Assembly (NCBI RefSeq): GCF_002001205.1
Contig: NZ_MUNZ01000104.1
Location: 33,817 to 97,816 of the forward strand
Length of the DNA stretch: 64,000 nucleotides
Reading direction: 5' to 3'
Origin: Hydrogenophaga sp. A37
Lineage (GTDB): Bacteria > Pseudomonadota > Gammaproteobacteria > Burkholderiales > Burkholderiaceae_C
Positions 1 to 9,332 of the stretch are shown here, piece after piece. Numbering within the stretch: the stretch's first letter is position 1; every line of letters begins with the position of its first letter. The translations under genes and the position numbers were made by a program. Below the pieces are notes generated by a model. That model searched no databases. It worked only from the letters and a program-made list of their open reading frames with translations, and had not been told where the DNA came from.

Positions 1-369
1 CAGCACCTCGGCGATGTTGCGCTTGGCCACCAGCCGGGTTTCGAAGTCGAGCCCCGGCGAGAGGTTGAGGTAGCTGTGCGTGGGCCGCGCGTAGCAGTAG
101 ATACAGCCGTGCTCGCAGCCCCGGTAGGGGTTGAGGCCGAGGGTGAAGCCGATGTCGGGCGAGTCGTTGCGGGTGATGGCGCTCTTTGCGTCTTCAAACG
201 TCACCTGCGTGGCCGGCGCGGCGGCTTCATCGCCCGCGGCCTGGCCTTCGTCGAGCGTGCCCCAGCCGTCGTCGAACGCGTCGCGGGTGTCGCGCTCGAA
301 ACGGTGCGGCTGGCGGTGTGCCACGCCGCGCCCTTTGAGGGCGTGCAGGGGAATGTGGATGTCGGGCAT
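1..369 (-). CDS. PA0069-family radical SAM protein, N-terminal part (cut by window edge)
   Basis: The visible 123 residues are the N-terminus of a gene that continues beyond the left edge. Residues 85-92 read CEHGCIYC, a CX3CX2C motif whose three cysteines would hold the 4Fe-4S cluster of a radical SAM enzyme. They are followed by ARPTHSYLNLSPGLDFE, which is typical of the PA0069/Rv2578c family. The exact reaction of this family is not established; some members are annotated as DNA-repair photolyase-like. The ATG at 367-369 gives a natural N-terminus (MPDIHIPLHALKGRG). The first 70 residues are a low-complexity lead-in, as usual in the family. Family assignment is firm, function is not. Confidence 0.85.
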   Translation of the reverse strand, partial: MPDIHIPLHALKGRGVAHRQPHRFERDTRDAFDDGWGTLDEGQAAGDEAAAPATQVTFEDAKSAITRNDSPDIGFTLGLNPYRGCEHGCIYCYARPTHSYLNLSPGLDFETRLVAKRNIAEVL

Positions 370-490
370 GGGCAGCGGTCGGTGAAGACTGGGTACTGTA
401 CAAAACATCAGTACCCATGCCAAGCCCGAACCGCTGGGCGGTCAGGTGTCCGCGGTCACCTCATCCCCCGGCGCGGGTGCCCGCACCGCT

Positions 491-2290
491 TCATGGGGTG
501 ACGGTCTGACCGCTGTCCCGCGCGGCGTCCCGTTTCGCCAGGTTCCCGAGGATCAGCGCGCGACCGGCGAACAGGCCGCCGGCCACCTCCAGATCGAAGC
601 GCTCTGCGTCGCGGCGGCGCACGCGCTCCATGAGCTCATCGGCCTCCTCTTCACTCGCGCCGGTGGCGAGCACCGCCTGGCGGCCCATCACCATGGCCGA
701 CTCGAAGGTCTCGCGCACGAAGCAGTCGGCCCCGGCCTTGGCCAGCGCCACCGCGTGCTCGCGATCGAAGGCGCGCACCAGCACGCGCGCCTGCGGGCAG
801 ACCTCCTTGGCGATCTCGGCGATGCGCGTCGCCGCCGCCTTGTCATCGAGGCACACCAGGATCGCGCTCGCGGTGTGGGCACCGGCCGCATGCAGCACGT
901 CTTCGCGGCTGCCGTCGCCGTAATAGACCTTGAAACCGTAGGCCTGCGCGTCGCGGATCATCTGTGTGTCGTTGTCGATGATGGTCAGCGTGGCGCCCCG
1001 CGCCAGCACACCCTGGCTGGCGATCTGACCGACGCGGCCGAAGCCGATGATCAGCACGCTGGCGGTGTGTTCGCTCACCGCCTCCACGCCCTCCATCGAG
1101 ACCTCGGCGCGCGATGCAAAGCGCTGGTGCAGCAACACGGTGAGCGGCGTCAATGCCATCGACATCACCACGATGGCCGTCATGTTGGCGTTGACCACCG
1201 GGTCGATCACACCCGCGGCCAGCGCCGCGGCGAACAGCACGAAGGCGAACTCGCCGCCCTGGGCCATGAGCACGGCGCGGTCCAGCGCGTCGGCGTGCGA
1301 ACTCTTCGCCAGCCGAGCCACGCCGTAGATGCACAGCGCCTTGACCGCCATCAGCGACAGCACGCCGGCCACGATGAGCGGCCCGTTGCGTGCGACCACG
1401 GCCAGGTCCAGCGACATGCCCACCCCGAGGAAAAACAGGCCGAGCAAGAGGCCACGGAAGGGCTCGACATCGGCCTCCAGCTGGTGCCGGAAGGTGGACT
1501 CCGAGAGCAGCACGCCCGCGAGGAAGGCGCCCAAGGCCATGGACAGCCCGCCCAACTGCATCAGCAGCGCCGCGCCCAGCACCACCAGCAGCGCGGCCGC
1601 CGTCATCACCTCGCGCGCCTTGGCGTTGGCCAGCACCCGGAACAGCGGATTGAGCAGCCACAGGCCCACCACCACCAGCACCGCAACCGCCCCGAGGGCC
1701 AGGCCCACCGCGGCCCAGCGCGAGCCGGCGGCCGCCACCTCGCCCGGGAGTTCGCCTGCCACGGGCGGCGCGAGAAAGGCCACCAGCGCCAGCAGCGGCA
1801 CGATGAGCAGGTCTTCAAACAGCAGCACGGCCACGATCTTCTGCCCGCGCGGCGCCGCCACATCGCCGCGCTCGCCGAGCAGCTGCATCACGATGGCGGT
1901 GGAGGTGAGCACGAAGCCCATGGCGCTGACGAAGGACACCGTCAAGGAAAAACCGAAGGCCACGCCCACCAGCGTCAGCAGCGTGCCGCAGACCACCGCC
2001 TGCAGGCTGCCCAGGCCGAAGATCGCGCGCCGCAGGCTCCACAGGTGAGAGGGCCGCATCTCCAGCCCGATGATGAACAGGAACATCACCACGCCGAGTT
2101 CGGCCGTGTGCAGGATGGTCTGCGGGTCGTTGAACCAGCCCAGACCGAACGGCCCGATGGCCAGACCCGCCGCCAGGTAACCCAGCACCGAGCCCAGCCC
2201 CAGCCGCTTGAACAAAGGCACCGCCACCACGGCCGCGCCCAGCAACATCACCACCGGCAGCAGATCGCCGCCCCCACCTTCCACCGCCAT
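491..2290 (-). CDS. CPA2-family monovalent cation:proton antiporter (KefB/KefC-like)
   Basis: A 599-residue inner-membrane antiporter, predicted to exchange K+ or Na+ for protons. Residues ~5-380 hold the run of hydrophobic helices of the Na+/H+ exchanger domain. Residues ~405-525 form a TrkA-N/RCK nucleotide-binding domain that starts with VLIIGFGRVGQ and continues with a Rossmann-type TIIDND. This matches the usual KefB/KefC length and order. The start at 2290 is chosen because GAGGAGA lies just upstream; the frame stays open to 2611, but that stretch looks non-coding. No KefF/KefG ancillary subunit is adjacent, so glutathione control cannot be assumed. It is transcribed away from the ABC exporter that follows. 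Confidence 0.9.
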   Translation of the reverse strand: MAVEGGGGDLLPVVMLLGAAVVAVPLFKRLGLGSVLGYLAAGLAIGPFGLGWFNDPQTILHTAELGVVMFLFIIGLEMRPSHLWSLRRAIFGLGSLQAVVCGTLLTLVGVAFGFSLTVSFVSAMGFVLTSTAIVMQLLGERGDVAAPRGQKIVAVLLFEDLLIVPLLALVAFLAPPVAGELPGEVAAAGSRWAAVGLALGAVAVLVVVGLWLLNPLFRVLANAKAREVMTAAALLVVLGAALLMQLGGLSMALGAFLAGVLLSESTFRHQLEADVEPFRGLLLGLFFLGVGMSLDLAVVARNGPLIVAGVLSLMAVKALCIYGVARLAKSSHADALDRAVLMAQGGEFAFVLFAAALAAGVIDPVVNANMTAIVVMSMALTPLTVLLHQRFASRAEVSMEGVEAVSEHTASVLIIGFGRVGQIASQGVLARGATLTIIDNDTQMIRDAQAYGFKVYYGDGSREDVLHAAGAHTASAILVCLDDKAAATRIAEIAKEVCPQARVLVRAFDREHAVALAKAGADCFVRETFESAMVMGRQAVLATGASEEEADELMERVRRRDAERFDLEVAGGLFAGRALILGNLAKRDAARDSGQTVTP

Positions 2291-2601
2291 AGAGCGTCTC
2301 CTCGTGTTCCGTGTTGTCCGGGCCTGGCCTGCGCGCGAAGCGGCTGCTACCGCCGCATCCGTGGCCGGTGCAGGGCCTCCACCCCGCAGCGTCCCGCCGC
2401 ATTGTCGGTGGTGCGGCGCCCGTGCGTGTGGCCGACGCGGGAATAGGCCCACAGTGCCCGAGGCCCCGAAGGCGCACTCAACCCCGGCGCTGCAAGGTCG
2501 TTCCACCACCGGTATAAAGTGCAGCTCCCACACACCTGCCGCCATCCGCCTCCATCGGTCGGACCCGCGCGGCAGTCCAACCTCCCAACGTCCCGCACGC
2601 C
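2291..2601. promoter_or_regulatory. Divergent intergenic region between antiporter and ABC exporter
   Basis: These 311 bases separate two divergent genes and must hold both promoters. The clearest element is a TATAAA at 2513-2518, placed to serve as the -10 of the rightward ABC exporter gene; the matching -35 region is weak. I see no RNA gene or convincing small open reading frame here. Confidence 0.35.
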
Positions 2602-3579
<978 letters not shown>

Positions 3580-3581
3580 AC

Positions 3582-4352
3582 ATGAAAGGTTTGAACCTGC
3601 ACGCCGTGCGCGCCATCTACATGTTCGAGATGAACCGCGCCTTCCGCACCTGGATGCAGAGCATCATCGCGCCGGTGCTCTCTACCTCGCTCTACTTCAT
3701 CGTCTTCGGCTCGGCCATCGGCTCGCGCATGGGCGACATCGGTGGCGTGAGCTACGGCGCCTACATCATCCCCGGCCTGCTCATGCTCTCGCTGCTGAGC
3801 GAGAGCATTTCCAACGCCGCCTTCGGCATCTACATGCCCAAGTGGTCGGGCACCATCTACGAACTGCTGAGCGCACCGGTGAACTGGGTCGAGGTGCTGC
3901 TGGGTTATGTGGGCGCGGCGGCCAGCAAGAGCCTGATGCTCGGCGTGCTGATCCTGCTGACCGCGCGCGGGTTCGTGCCCTATGAGATTGCGCACCCGGT
4001 GTGGATGGTGGGCTTCCTGCTGCTCACCGCCATCACCTTCTGCCTGTTCGGTTTCATCATCGGCTTATGGGCCGACAGCTTCCAGAAACTGCAGGTGATC
4101 CCGCTGCTCGTCATCACGCCGCTGACCTTCCTGGGCGGCGCGTTCTACAGCATCAACATGCTGCCTGAGCCGTGGCAGACGGTGTCGCTGTTCAACCCGG
4201 TGGTCTACCTCATCAGCGGCCTGCGCTGGGCCTTCTACGGCGCGGCCGACGTGCACATCGGCATCAGCACCGGCATGACGCTGATCTTCATGTTCGCCTG
4301 CCTGGGCGTGGTGTGGTGGGTGTTCAAGACGGGGCACCGCATCCGGCGCTGA
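3582..4352 (+). CDS. ABC-2 type transporter permease (YadH-like)
   Basis: A 256-residue inner-membrane permease with about six hydrophobic segments and the ABC-2 signature region near [17 protein letters not shown]. It follows the ATPase with a two-base gap, so the pair makes a full exporter as a homodimer of each subunit. Length and layout match the YadH/NodJ branch. A strong hairpin terminator follows 25 bases after the stop, so the operon ends here. Confidence 0.9.
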   Translation: MKGLNLHAVRAIYMFEMNRAFRTWMQSIIAPVLSTSLYFIVFGSAIGSRMGDIGGVSYGAYIIPGLLMLSLLSESISNAAFGIYMPKWSGTIYELLSAPVNWVEVLLGYVGAAASKSLMLGVLILLTARGFVPYEIAHPVWMVGFLLLTAITFCLFGFIIGLWADSFQKLQVIPLLVITPLTFLGGAFYSINMLPEPWQTVSLFNPVVYLISGLRWAFYGAADVHIGISTGMTLIFMFACLGVVWWVFKTGHRIRR

Positions 4353-4376
4353 GCGCCTCTCCCTGGCTTCCCTTTC

Positions 4377-4409
4377 AAAGGGCCAGACCTTCCGGGGTCT
4401 GGCCCTTTT
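4377..4409 (+). terminator. Rho-independent terminator of the ABC exporter operon
   Basis: A perfect 13-bp stem pairs AAAGGGCCAGACC (4377-4389) with GGTCTGGCCCTTT (4396-4408) across a 6-base loop and runs into a T tract. It lies directly after the permease stop and before the regulator gene of the next operon. Confidence 0.9.
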
Positions 4410-4518
4410 CTTTGAGGTCTGCAGCAACCTCTCGCGGTCGCAGCGCGGCCCGATCGCCCCATCTCACCCGGGTAAACCCCAGCACGCACAGCCTCTGGCA
4501 CGGCCTAGACTGCGGTCA

Positions 4519-4533
4519 ATTGGTCTTACCAAT
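4519..4533. promoter_or_regulatory. Predicted operator of the FadR-type regulator (UxuR/ExuR-like)
   Basis: ATTGGTCTTACCAAT is a perfect inverted repeat (ATTGGT, 3-base spacer, ACCAAT), 16 bases before the regulator start codon. It closely resembles the TTGGT-ACCAA operators of the E. coli hexuronate repressors UxuR and ExuR, which belong to the same GntR/FadR subfamily. Its position suggests autoregulation and control of the whole sugar-acid operon. Binding itself is inferred. Confidence 0.7.
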
Positions 4534-4548
4534 TTACCAAATACAGCC

Positions 4549-5268
4549 ATGCCGTTCCAAGCCATCGAGCCACGCCGGCTCTACCGACAGATCGCAGACC
4601 AACTGCGCCAACTCATCCAGAGCGGCGAGTTCGCCGTGGGCTCTCGCTTGCCCGCCGAACGCGAACTGGCCTTGAAGATGGGCGTGTCGCGGCCGTCCGT
4701 GCGGGAGGCGCTGATCGCGCTCGAAGTCCAGGGGCTGATCGAGGTGCGCGTGGGCTCGGGCATCGTGGTCATCGCCCGCGAGCCGGTGCGGCGGCTGGAC
4801 AACGCCCACGGTCCACTGGAGATCATCCGGGCGCGCCAGCTGATCGAATGTGAACTGGCCGCCGTGGCCGCGCGCAGCGAAGACAGCACCCTGGTGCCCG
4901 ACCTGGAAGAGAGCCTGCGCGAGATGGAAAGCGACATCGCCGCACGGACCCTGCCCATCAGCGGCGACCGCAACTTCCATCTGCGCATCGCCCAGGCCAA
5001 CGACAACAGCCCCTTGCTGGCCGTCGTCACACAACTCTTCGACGAACGCAATGGCCCGCTGTTCTCCCGCCTGGGCAGCCACTTCGAACGCGAAACCACC
5101 TGGAAGCAGGCCGTGGCCGAACACCGCGCCGTGGTCAAAGCCATCGAGCGCCACGACCCGCAGGCCGCGCGCAAGGCCATGAGCAGCCACCTGGAGCATT
5201 CCCACGAGCGCTTCTCCGCCGGCTGGACCGCACCCACTGAAACCGAAGCTCACAGGAGTCTTGCATGA
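4549..5268 (+). CDS. GntR-family (FadR subfamily, FCD domain) transcriptional regulator
   Basis: A 239-residue DNA-binding regulator. Residues ~8-70 are a winged helix with SRLPAERELALKMGVSRPSVREAL, the GntR hallmark. Residues ~95-220 form an FCD ligand-binding domain with likely metal-binding histidines in NFHLRIA, EHRAVV and SSHLEH. It is the first gene of the sugar-acid operon, and its stop overlaps the next start (ATGA at 5265-5268), so the two are translationally coupled. The palindrome at 4519 is its probable site. By analogy with UxuR/ExuR the inducer would be a hexuronate or a pathway aldonate; this is inferred. Confidence 0.9.
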   Translation: MPFQAIEPRRLYRQIADQLRQLIQSGEFAVGSRLPAERELALKMGVSRPSVREALIALEVQGLIEVRVGSGIVVIAREPVRRLDNAHGPLEIIRARQLIECELAAVAARSEDSTLVPDLEESLREMESDIAARTLPISGDRNFHLRIAQANDNSPLLAVVTQLFDERNGPLFSRLGSHFERETTWKQAVAEHRAVVKAIERHDPQAARKAMSSHLEHSHERFSAGWTAPTETEAHRSLA

Positions 5269-6278
5269 GCCTCGCCTGCACCCTGCACGGTCCTCTGCAA
5301 CTGAGCGTCGAGCAGTTGCCCCAGGTCGAACCGGCGGCGGGCCAGGTGCGCCTGCGCCTGGGCGCGGGCGGCATCTGCGGCTCGGACCTGCACTACTACC
5401 AGCACGGCCGCGCGGGCGTGTTCGCCATCCGCGCGCCCTTCGTGCCCGGTCATGAGGCTTCGGGCGTGGTGGAAGCCGTCGGGGCCGGTGTCACGCGGGT
5501 GCGGCCGGGCCAGAAAGTGGCCGTGAACCCGGCCCACCCTTGCGGCGTGTGCCCCGCCTGCCGTGCGGGCCGCAGCAACCTCTGCGAACAGATGGTGTTC
5601 CTGGGCAGCGCGGCGATTTTTCCGCACCTCCCGGGCCTGTTCAGGGAACAGTTCGTGGTGGGTGAATCGCAACTCACGCCGGTGATGGAAGACGTGAGCC
5701 TGGGAGAGATCGCCTGCACCGAGCCGCTGTCGGTGGGGCTGCACGCGGTGCGCCGCGCCGGCAACGTGCTGGGCGCCACGGTGCTGGTCACGGGCGCGGG
5801 CACCATCGGCTGCATGGCGGTGATCGCCGCGCGGCTGGCCGGCGCCGGCCGCGTGCTCTGCAGCGACCCGAGCGACCGGGCGCGTGACATGGCGATCACC
5901 GTGGGCGCCGACGAGGCACAACCCGACACCCGCGCATGGCCAGGCCAGGTCGATGTGGCCATCGAGGCCGCGGGCCACCCCGCCGCGCTGGCCGGCTGCT
6001 TGTCGGCCGTGCGCCGCGGTGGCCGCATCGTGCAGGTCGGCACGCTGCCGCCCGAGCTGCCCTTTCCGGCCAACGACATCATGACCCGCGAGCTCGACTA
6101 CGTGGGTGCGTTCCGCGCCGACATCGAATTCGACTGGGCCGTCCAGGCCATCCGCAGCCGGCGCGCCGACGTGCGCCCGCTCATCAGCGCACAGATCCCG
6201 ATCAGCGAATCGAAGGCGGCCTTCGATTTGGCTTTGGACCGCAGCCGCAGCACCAAGGTGCAGCTCATCCCTGGCTAG
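5265..6278 (+). CDS. Zinc-dependent L-idonate 5-dehydrogenase-like enzyme
   Basis: A 337-residue medium-chain dehydrogenase. GGICGSDLHYYQHGR near residue 37 and FVPGHEASG near 63 supply catalytic-zinc ligands. CGVCPACRAGRSNLC is the four-cysteine structural zinc lobe, and VTGAGTIGC starts the NAD(P)-binding fold. The SDLHYYQHGR-G-F sequence is characteristic of IdnD, which oxidises L-idonate to 5-keto-D-gluconate. Its place between the regulator and a TRAP transporter fits a sugar-acid oxidation role. The exact aldonate oxidised could differ. Confidence 0.82.
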   Translation: MSLACTLHGPLQLSVEQLPQVEPAAGQVRLRLGAGGICGSDLHYYQHGRAGVFAIRAPFVPGHEASGVVEAVGAGVTRVRPGQKVAVNPAHPCGVCPACRAGRSNLCEQMVFLGSAAIFPHLPGLFREQFVVGESQLTPVMEDVSLGEIACTEPLSVGLHAVRRAGNVLGATVLVTGAGTIGCMAVIAARLAGAGRVLCSDPSDRARDMAITVGADEAQPDTRAWPGQVDVAIEAAGHPAALAGCLSAVRRGGRIVQVGTLPPELPFPANDIMTRELDYVGAFRADIEFDWAVQAIRSRRADVRPLISAQIPISESKAAFDLALDRSRSTKVQLIPG

Positions 6279-6321
6279 CGCCGGTTGACTCACTTTTTTC
6301 CACAACGACAGGAGACACCGA

Positions 6322-7290
6322 ATGAACACCACACGCATCACCCTGGCCGTGGCCGCGAGCCTGATTGCCGCCGCACCCGCCTTCGCTCAGACCAAGCTCA
6401 AATGGGCCCACGTGTACGAGACATCCGAGCCCTTCCACACCGCGTCGGTGTGGGCGGCCGAAGAGATCAAGAAGCGCAGCGCCGGCCGCTACCAGATCGA
6501 CGTGTACCCCGCCTCGCAGTTGGGCAAGGAAAACGACATCAACCAGGGCCTGACCCTGGGCACGGTGGACATCATCATCTCGGGCTCCAGCTTTGCGGCC
6601 AAGGCCTTCCCGCGCATCGGCGTCACCTACTACCCCTACACCTTCCGCGACGTGGACCACCTGCTGGCCTACACCAAGAGCGACATCTACAAAGAGCTGA
6701 CCGCCGGCTATGAGCAGAAGAGTGGCCACGAGATCATCGCCACCACCTACTACGGCACCCGCCACACCACGAGCAACAAGCCCATCACCAAGTGCGCCGA
6801 CATGAAGGGCCTGAAGATGCGCGTGCCCGACGTGCCGGCCTACCTGGCCATGCCCCGTGCCTGCGGCGCCAACACCTCGCCCATCGCGTTCGCCGAGGTC
6901 TACCTCGCGCTGCAGAACGGCACCGTGGAGGCCCAGGAGAATCCGCTGCCCACCATTGAAGCCAAGAAGTTCTACGAGGTGCAGAAACACATCGTGCTGA
7001 CCGGCCACATCGTGGACCACCTGAACACCGTGGTGGCCGGCGCCCTGTGGAAGAAGCTGTCGGATGCCGACAAGAAGATGTTCGTTGACGTGACCCAGGA
7101 GGCCGCGGCCAAGGCATCGAAAGAAGTGGCCGCCCGCGAAAAAGAACTGGCCGCCGTGTTCCGCGGCAAGGGCGTGAGCGTGACCGAGGTGAACACCGGC
7201 GAGTTCCGCGACACCGTGCTGAAGAACGTGACCTTCGAGCAGTTCGGCTACCAGAAGGCCGACTGGGACCGCATCCAGGCCGTGAAGTAA
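6322..7290 (+). CDS. TRAP transporter substrate-binding protein (DctP family)
   Basis: A 322-residue periplasmic receptor with a clear Sec signal peptide (cleavage expected after PAFA, ~residue 23). The DctP fold is shown by LKMRVPDVPAYLAMPRACGANTSPIAFAEVYLALQNGTVEAQENP. The Arg in LKMRVP is the conserved carboxylate-binding residue of the family. An AGGAGA ribosome site lies before the ATG. With the two membrane genes that follow it forms a complete sodium-driven importer, most likely for a hexuronate or aldonate given the enzymes around it. Confidence 0.93.
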   Translation: MNTTRITLAVAASLIAAAPAFAQTKLKWAHVYETSEPFHTASVWAAEEIKKRSAGRYQIDVYPASQLGKENDINQGLTLGTVDIIISGSSFAAKAFPRIGVTYYPYTFRDVDHLLAYTKSDIYKELTAGYEQKSGHEIIATTYYGTRHTTSNKPITKCADMKGLKMRVPDVPAYLAMPRACGANTSPIAFAEVYLALQNGTVEAQENPLPTIEAKKFYEVQKHIVLTGHIVDHLNTVVAGALWKKLSDADKKMFVDVTQEAAAKASKEVAAREKELAAVFRGKGVSVTEVNTGEFRDTVLKNVTFEQFGYQKADWDRIQAVK

Positions 7291-7300
7291 GGGAAGCAGC

Positions 7301-7912
7301 ATGTCGATTCAAAGCACGCTGCCCGATGTGGGTGGTGCGGCGGAGTCGCACCCGGTCGAGACCAGCGCGGAAGCGCTGGTCTCCAGCTTCGCCGAGGCCG
7401 ACCAGCACCAGGTGAATCTCTCGGTCTATGGCATCGAAGACTGGATCTGCCTGGGCTTCTTCTGGATCATGACCGGCCTGGTGTTCCTGCAGTTCTTCAG
7501 CCGCTACGTGCTGAACGACTCGTTCGCCTGGACCGAGGAGCTGGCCGTGTACTGCCTGATGCCGGTGGTCTTCATCGGAGCGGCCATGTGCGTGCGGCGG
7601 GCGCGGCACATCCAGGTCAACCTGGTGTACCGCTACCTGCCCACCCCGGTGGGCCGGGCCCTGTCCACCGCGGTGGACCTGGCGGCCATCGCCTTCTACG
7701 GCTACGCCTGCTGGCTGGTGGCGCGCTACGCGCTGGCGGTGGACAACGAGCCCATGACCACCATCGACTGGAACAAGAGCCATGTGTACTGGCTGGCCTT
7801 TGCGGGCTTTGCGCTGATGACCGTGCGCGGCGTGCAGGTGGCCGTGGAGAACGGGCGGCGCGGTTTCTCGCCGCTGCAGAACCCTGGCTTCTTTGACGGC
7901 TCTGCCCCCTGA
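7301..7912 (+). CDS. TRAP transporter small permease (DctQ family)
   Basis: A 203-residue membrane protein with four predicted helices after a ~45-residue hydrophilic N-terminus. The DctQ core is visible in SRYVLNDSFAWTEELAVYCLMPVVFIGAAMCVRRARHIQVN. It sits 10 bases after the binding protein and just before the large permease, the standard TRAP order. The long N-terminal extension is somewhat unusual but has no recognisable domain. Confidence 0.92.
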   Translation: MSIQSTLPDVGGAAESHPVETSAEALVSSFAEADQHQVNLSVYGIEDWICLGFFWIMTGLVFLQFFSRYVLNDSFAWTEELAVYCLMPVVFIGAAMCVRRARHIQVNLVYRYLPTPVGRALSTAVDLAAIAFYGYACWLVARYALAVDNEPMTTIDWNKSHVYWLAFAGFALMTVRGVQVAVENGRRGFSPLQNPGFFDGSAP

Positions 7913-7925
7913 ACGGAACCCCACC

Positions 7926-9332
7926 ATGCTGATCCTGATCGTCTCTTTCCTGGGGCTGATGCTCTGCGGCCTGCCGGTGGCCGTGGCCATGGCGGGCGGC
8001 TCGCTGATCTACATCCTGGTCTCGGGCAGCGTGCCCGACATCGTGCTGGCCCAGCGCATGATCGCCGGCATCGAGTCCTTCCCGCTGCTGGCCGTGCCCT
8101 TCTTCATCCTGGCCGGCAACCTGATGAACATTGCCGGCATCACCGGCCGCATCTACAACTTCGCGGTGGCCCTGGTGGGCTGGATGAAGGGCGGCCTGGG
8201 TCAGGTCAACATCATCGGCTCGGTGATCTTCTCGGGCATGTCGGGCACGGCCATCGCCGACGCGGCGGGCCTGGGCTCCATCGAGATCAAGGCCATGAAG
8301 GAACACGGCTATTCCACCGAGTTTGCGGTGGGTGTGACCGCTGCCTCTGCCACGCTGGGCCCGATCTTTCCGCCCTCGCTGCCTTTCGTGATCTACGGGA
8401 TGATGGCCAACGTCTCGATCGGCGCGCTGTTCGTCGCAGGCATCCTTCCCGGCGTGTTCATGACCGTGCTGATGATGATCACCGTGGCCTACTTCGCCCA
8501 CCGCCATGGCTGGGGCGGCGACGTGGCCTTCCACTGGGGTCGCCTGGGCGGCGCCGCGCTGGAGATCCTGATCGTGCTGGCCTTTCCCATGGCAGTGTGG
8601 CTGGCCGTGAAAGCCGGTGTGTCGGTGAACGTGGCGGCCATCACGGCCTTTGTGGTGCTGCTGGCGCTGGACTGGCGGTACAACTTCTCGGCCGTGCTGG
8701 CGCTGATGGCGCCGGTGATCCTGATCGGCGGCATGACCATGGGCTGGTTCACGCCCACCGAAGCCGCCGTGGCCGCGGTGATCTGGGCGCTGTTCCTGGG
8801 ACTGGTGCGCTACCGTTCCATGAACCTGAGAACGCTGGCGCAGGCCACCTTCGACACCATCGAAACCACCGCCTCGGTGCTGTTCATCGTCACCGCCGCG
8901 TCCATCTTTGCGTGGCTGCTCACCACCACGCAGGCCGCGCAGGCCCTGGCCGACGGGATCCTCTCCATCACCAGCAACAAGTGGGTGTTCCTGCTGCTGG
9001 CCAACCTGCTGATCCTGTTCGTGGGCTGCTTCATCGACACCATCGCGGCCATCACGATCCTGGTGCCCATCCTGCTGCCCATCGTGGTCATGCTCGGCAT
9101 CGACCCGCTTCAGTTCGGCGTGATCATGACGCTGAACCTGATGATCGGCTTGCTGCATCCGCCACTGGGCATGGTGCTCTTTGTGCTGGCGCGCATTTCC
9201 AAGCTCTCGGTGGAACGCACCACCATGGCCATCCTGCCCTGGCTGATTCCGCTGATGCTGGCGCTGATCGCCATCACCTACATCCCGACTCTCACGCTGT
9301 GGCTGCCACAGCAAATGGGGTTGATGAAATGA
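7926..9332 (+). CDS. TRAP transporter large permease (DctM family)
   Basis: A 468-residue, many-helix transport subunit. Family motifs include AVPFFILAGNLMNIAGI, SGMSGTAIADAAGLGSIE and GCFIDTIAAITILVPILLPI. The ATG at 7926 is preferred over 7893, because the latter overlaps the small permease. The protein is a little longer than typical DctM (~430). Its stop overlaps the start of the dehydratase gene (ATGA, 9329-9332), which ties uptake and catabolism in one translation unit. Confidence 0.92.
   Translation: MLILIVSFLGLMLCGLPVAVAMAGGSLIYILVSGSVPDIVLAQRMIAGIESFPLLAVPFFILAGNLMNIAGITGRIYNFAVALVGWMKGGLGQVNIIGSVIFSGMSGTAIADAAGLGSIEIKAMKEHGYSTEFAVGVTAASATLGPIFPPSLPFVIYGMMANVSIGALFVAGILPGVFMTVLMMITVAYFAHRHGWGGDVAFHWGRLGGAALEILIVLAFPMAVWLAVKAGVSVNVAAITAFVVLLALDWRYNFSAVLALMAPVILIGGMTMGWFTPTEAAVAAVIWALFLGLVRYRSMNLRTLAQATFDTIETTASVLFIVTAASIFAWLLTTTQAAQALADGILSITSNKWVFLLLANLLILFVGCFIDTIAAITILVPILLPIVVMLGIDPLQFGVIMTLNLMIGLLHPPLGMVLFVLARISKLSVERTTMAILPWLIPLMLALIAITYIPTLTLWLPQQMGLMK

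Noticed and set aside
446..2446. A 660-codon plus-strand frame rich in His and Gln
   Set aside because: It is the mirror of the antiporter gene; composition and lack of homology mark it as non-coding.
4410..4518. Possible small RNA or leader peptide before the FadR-type regulator
   Set aside because: No convincing short frame with a ribosome site or terminator-like hairpin besides the upstream operon's terminator.
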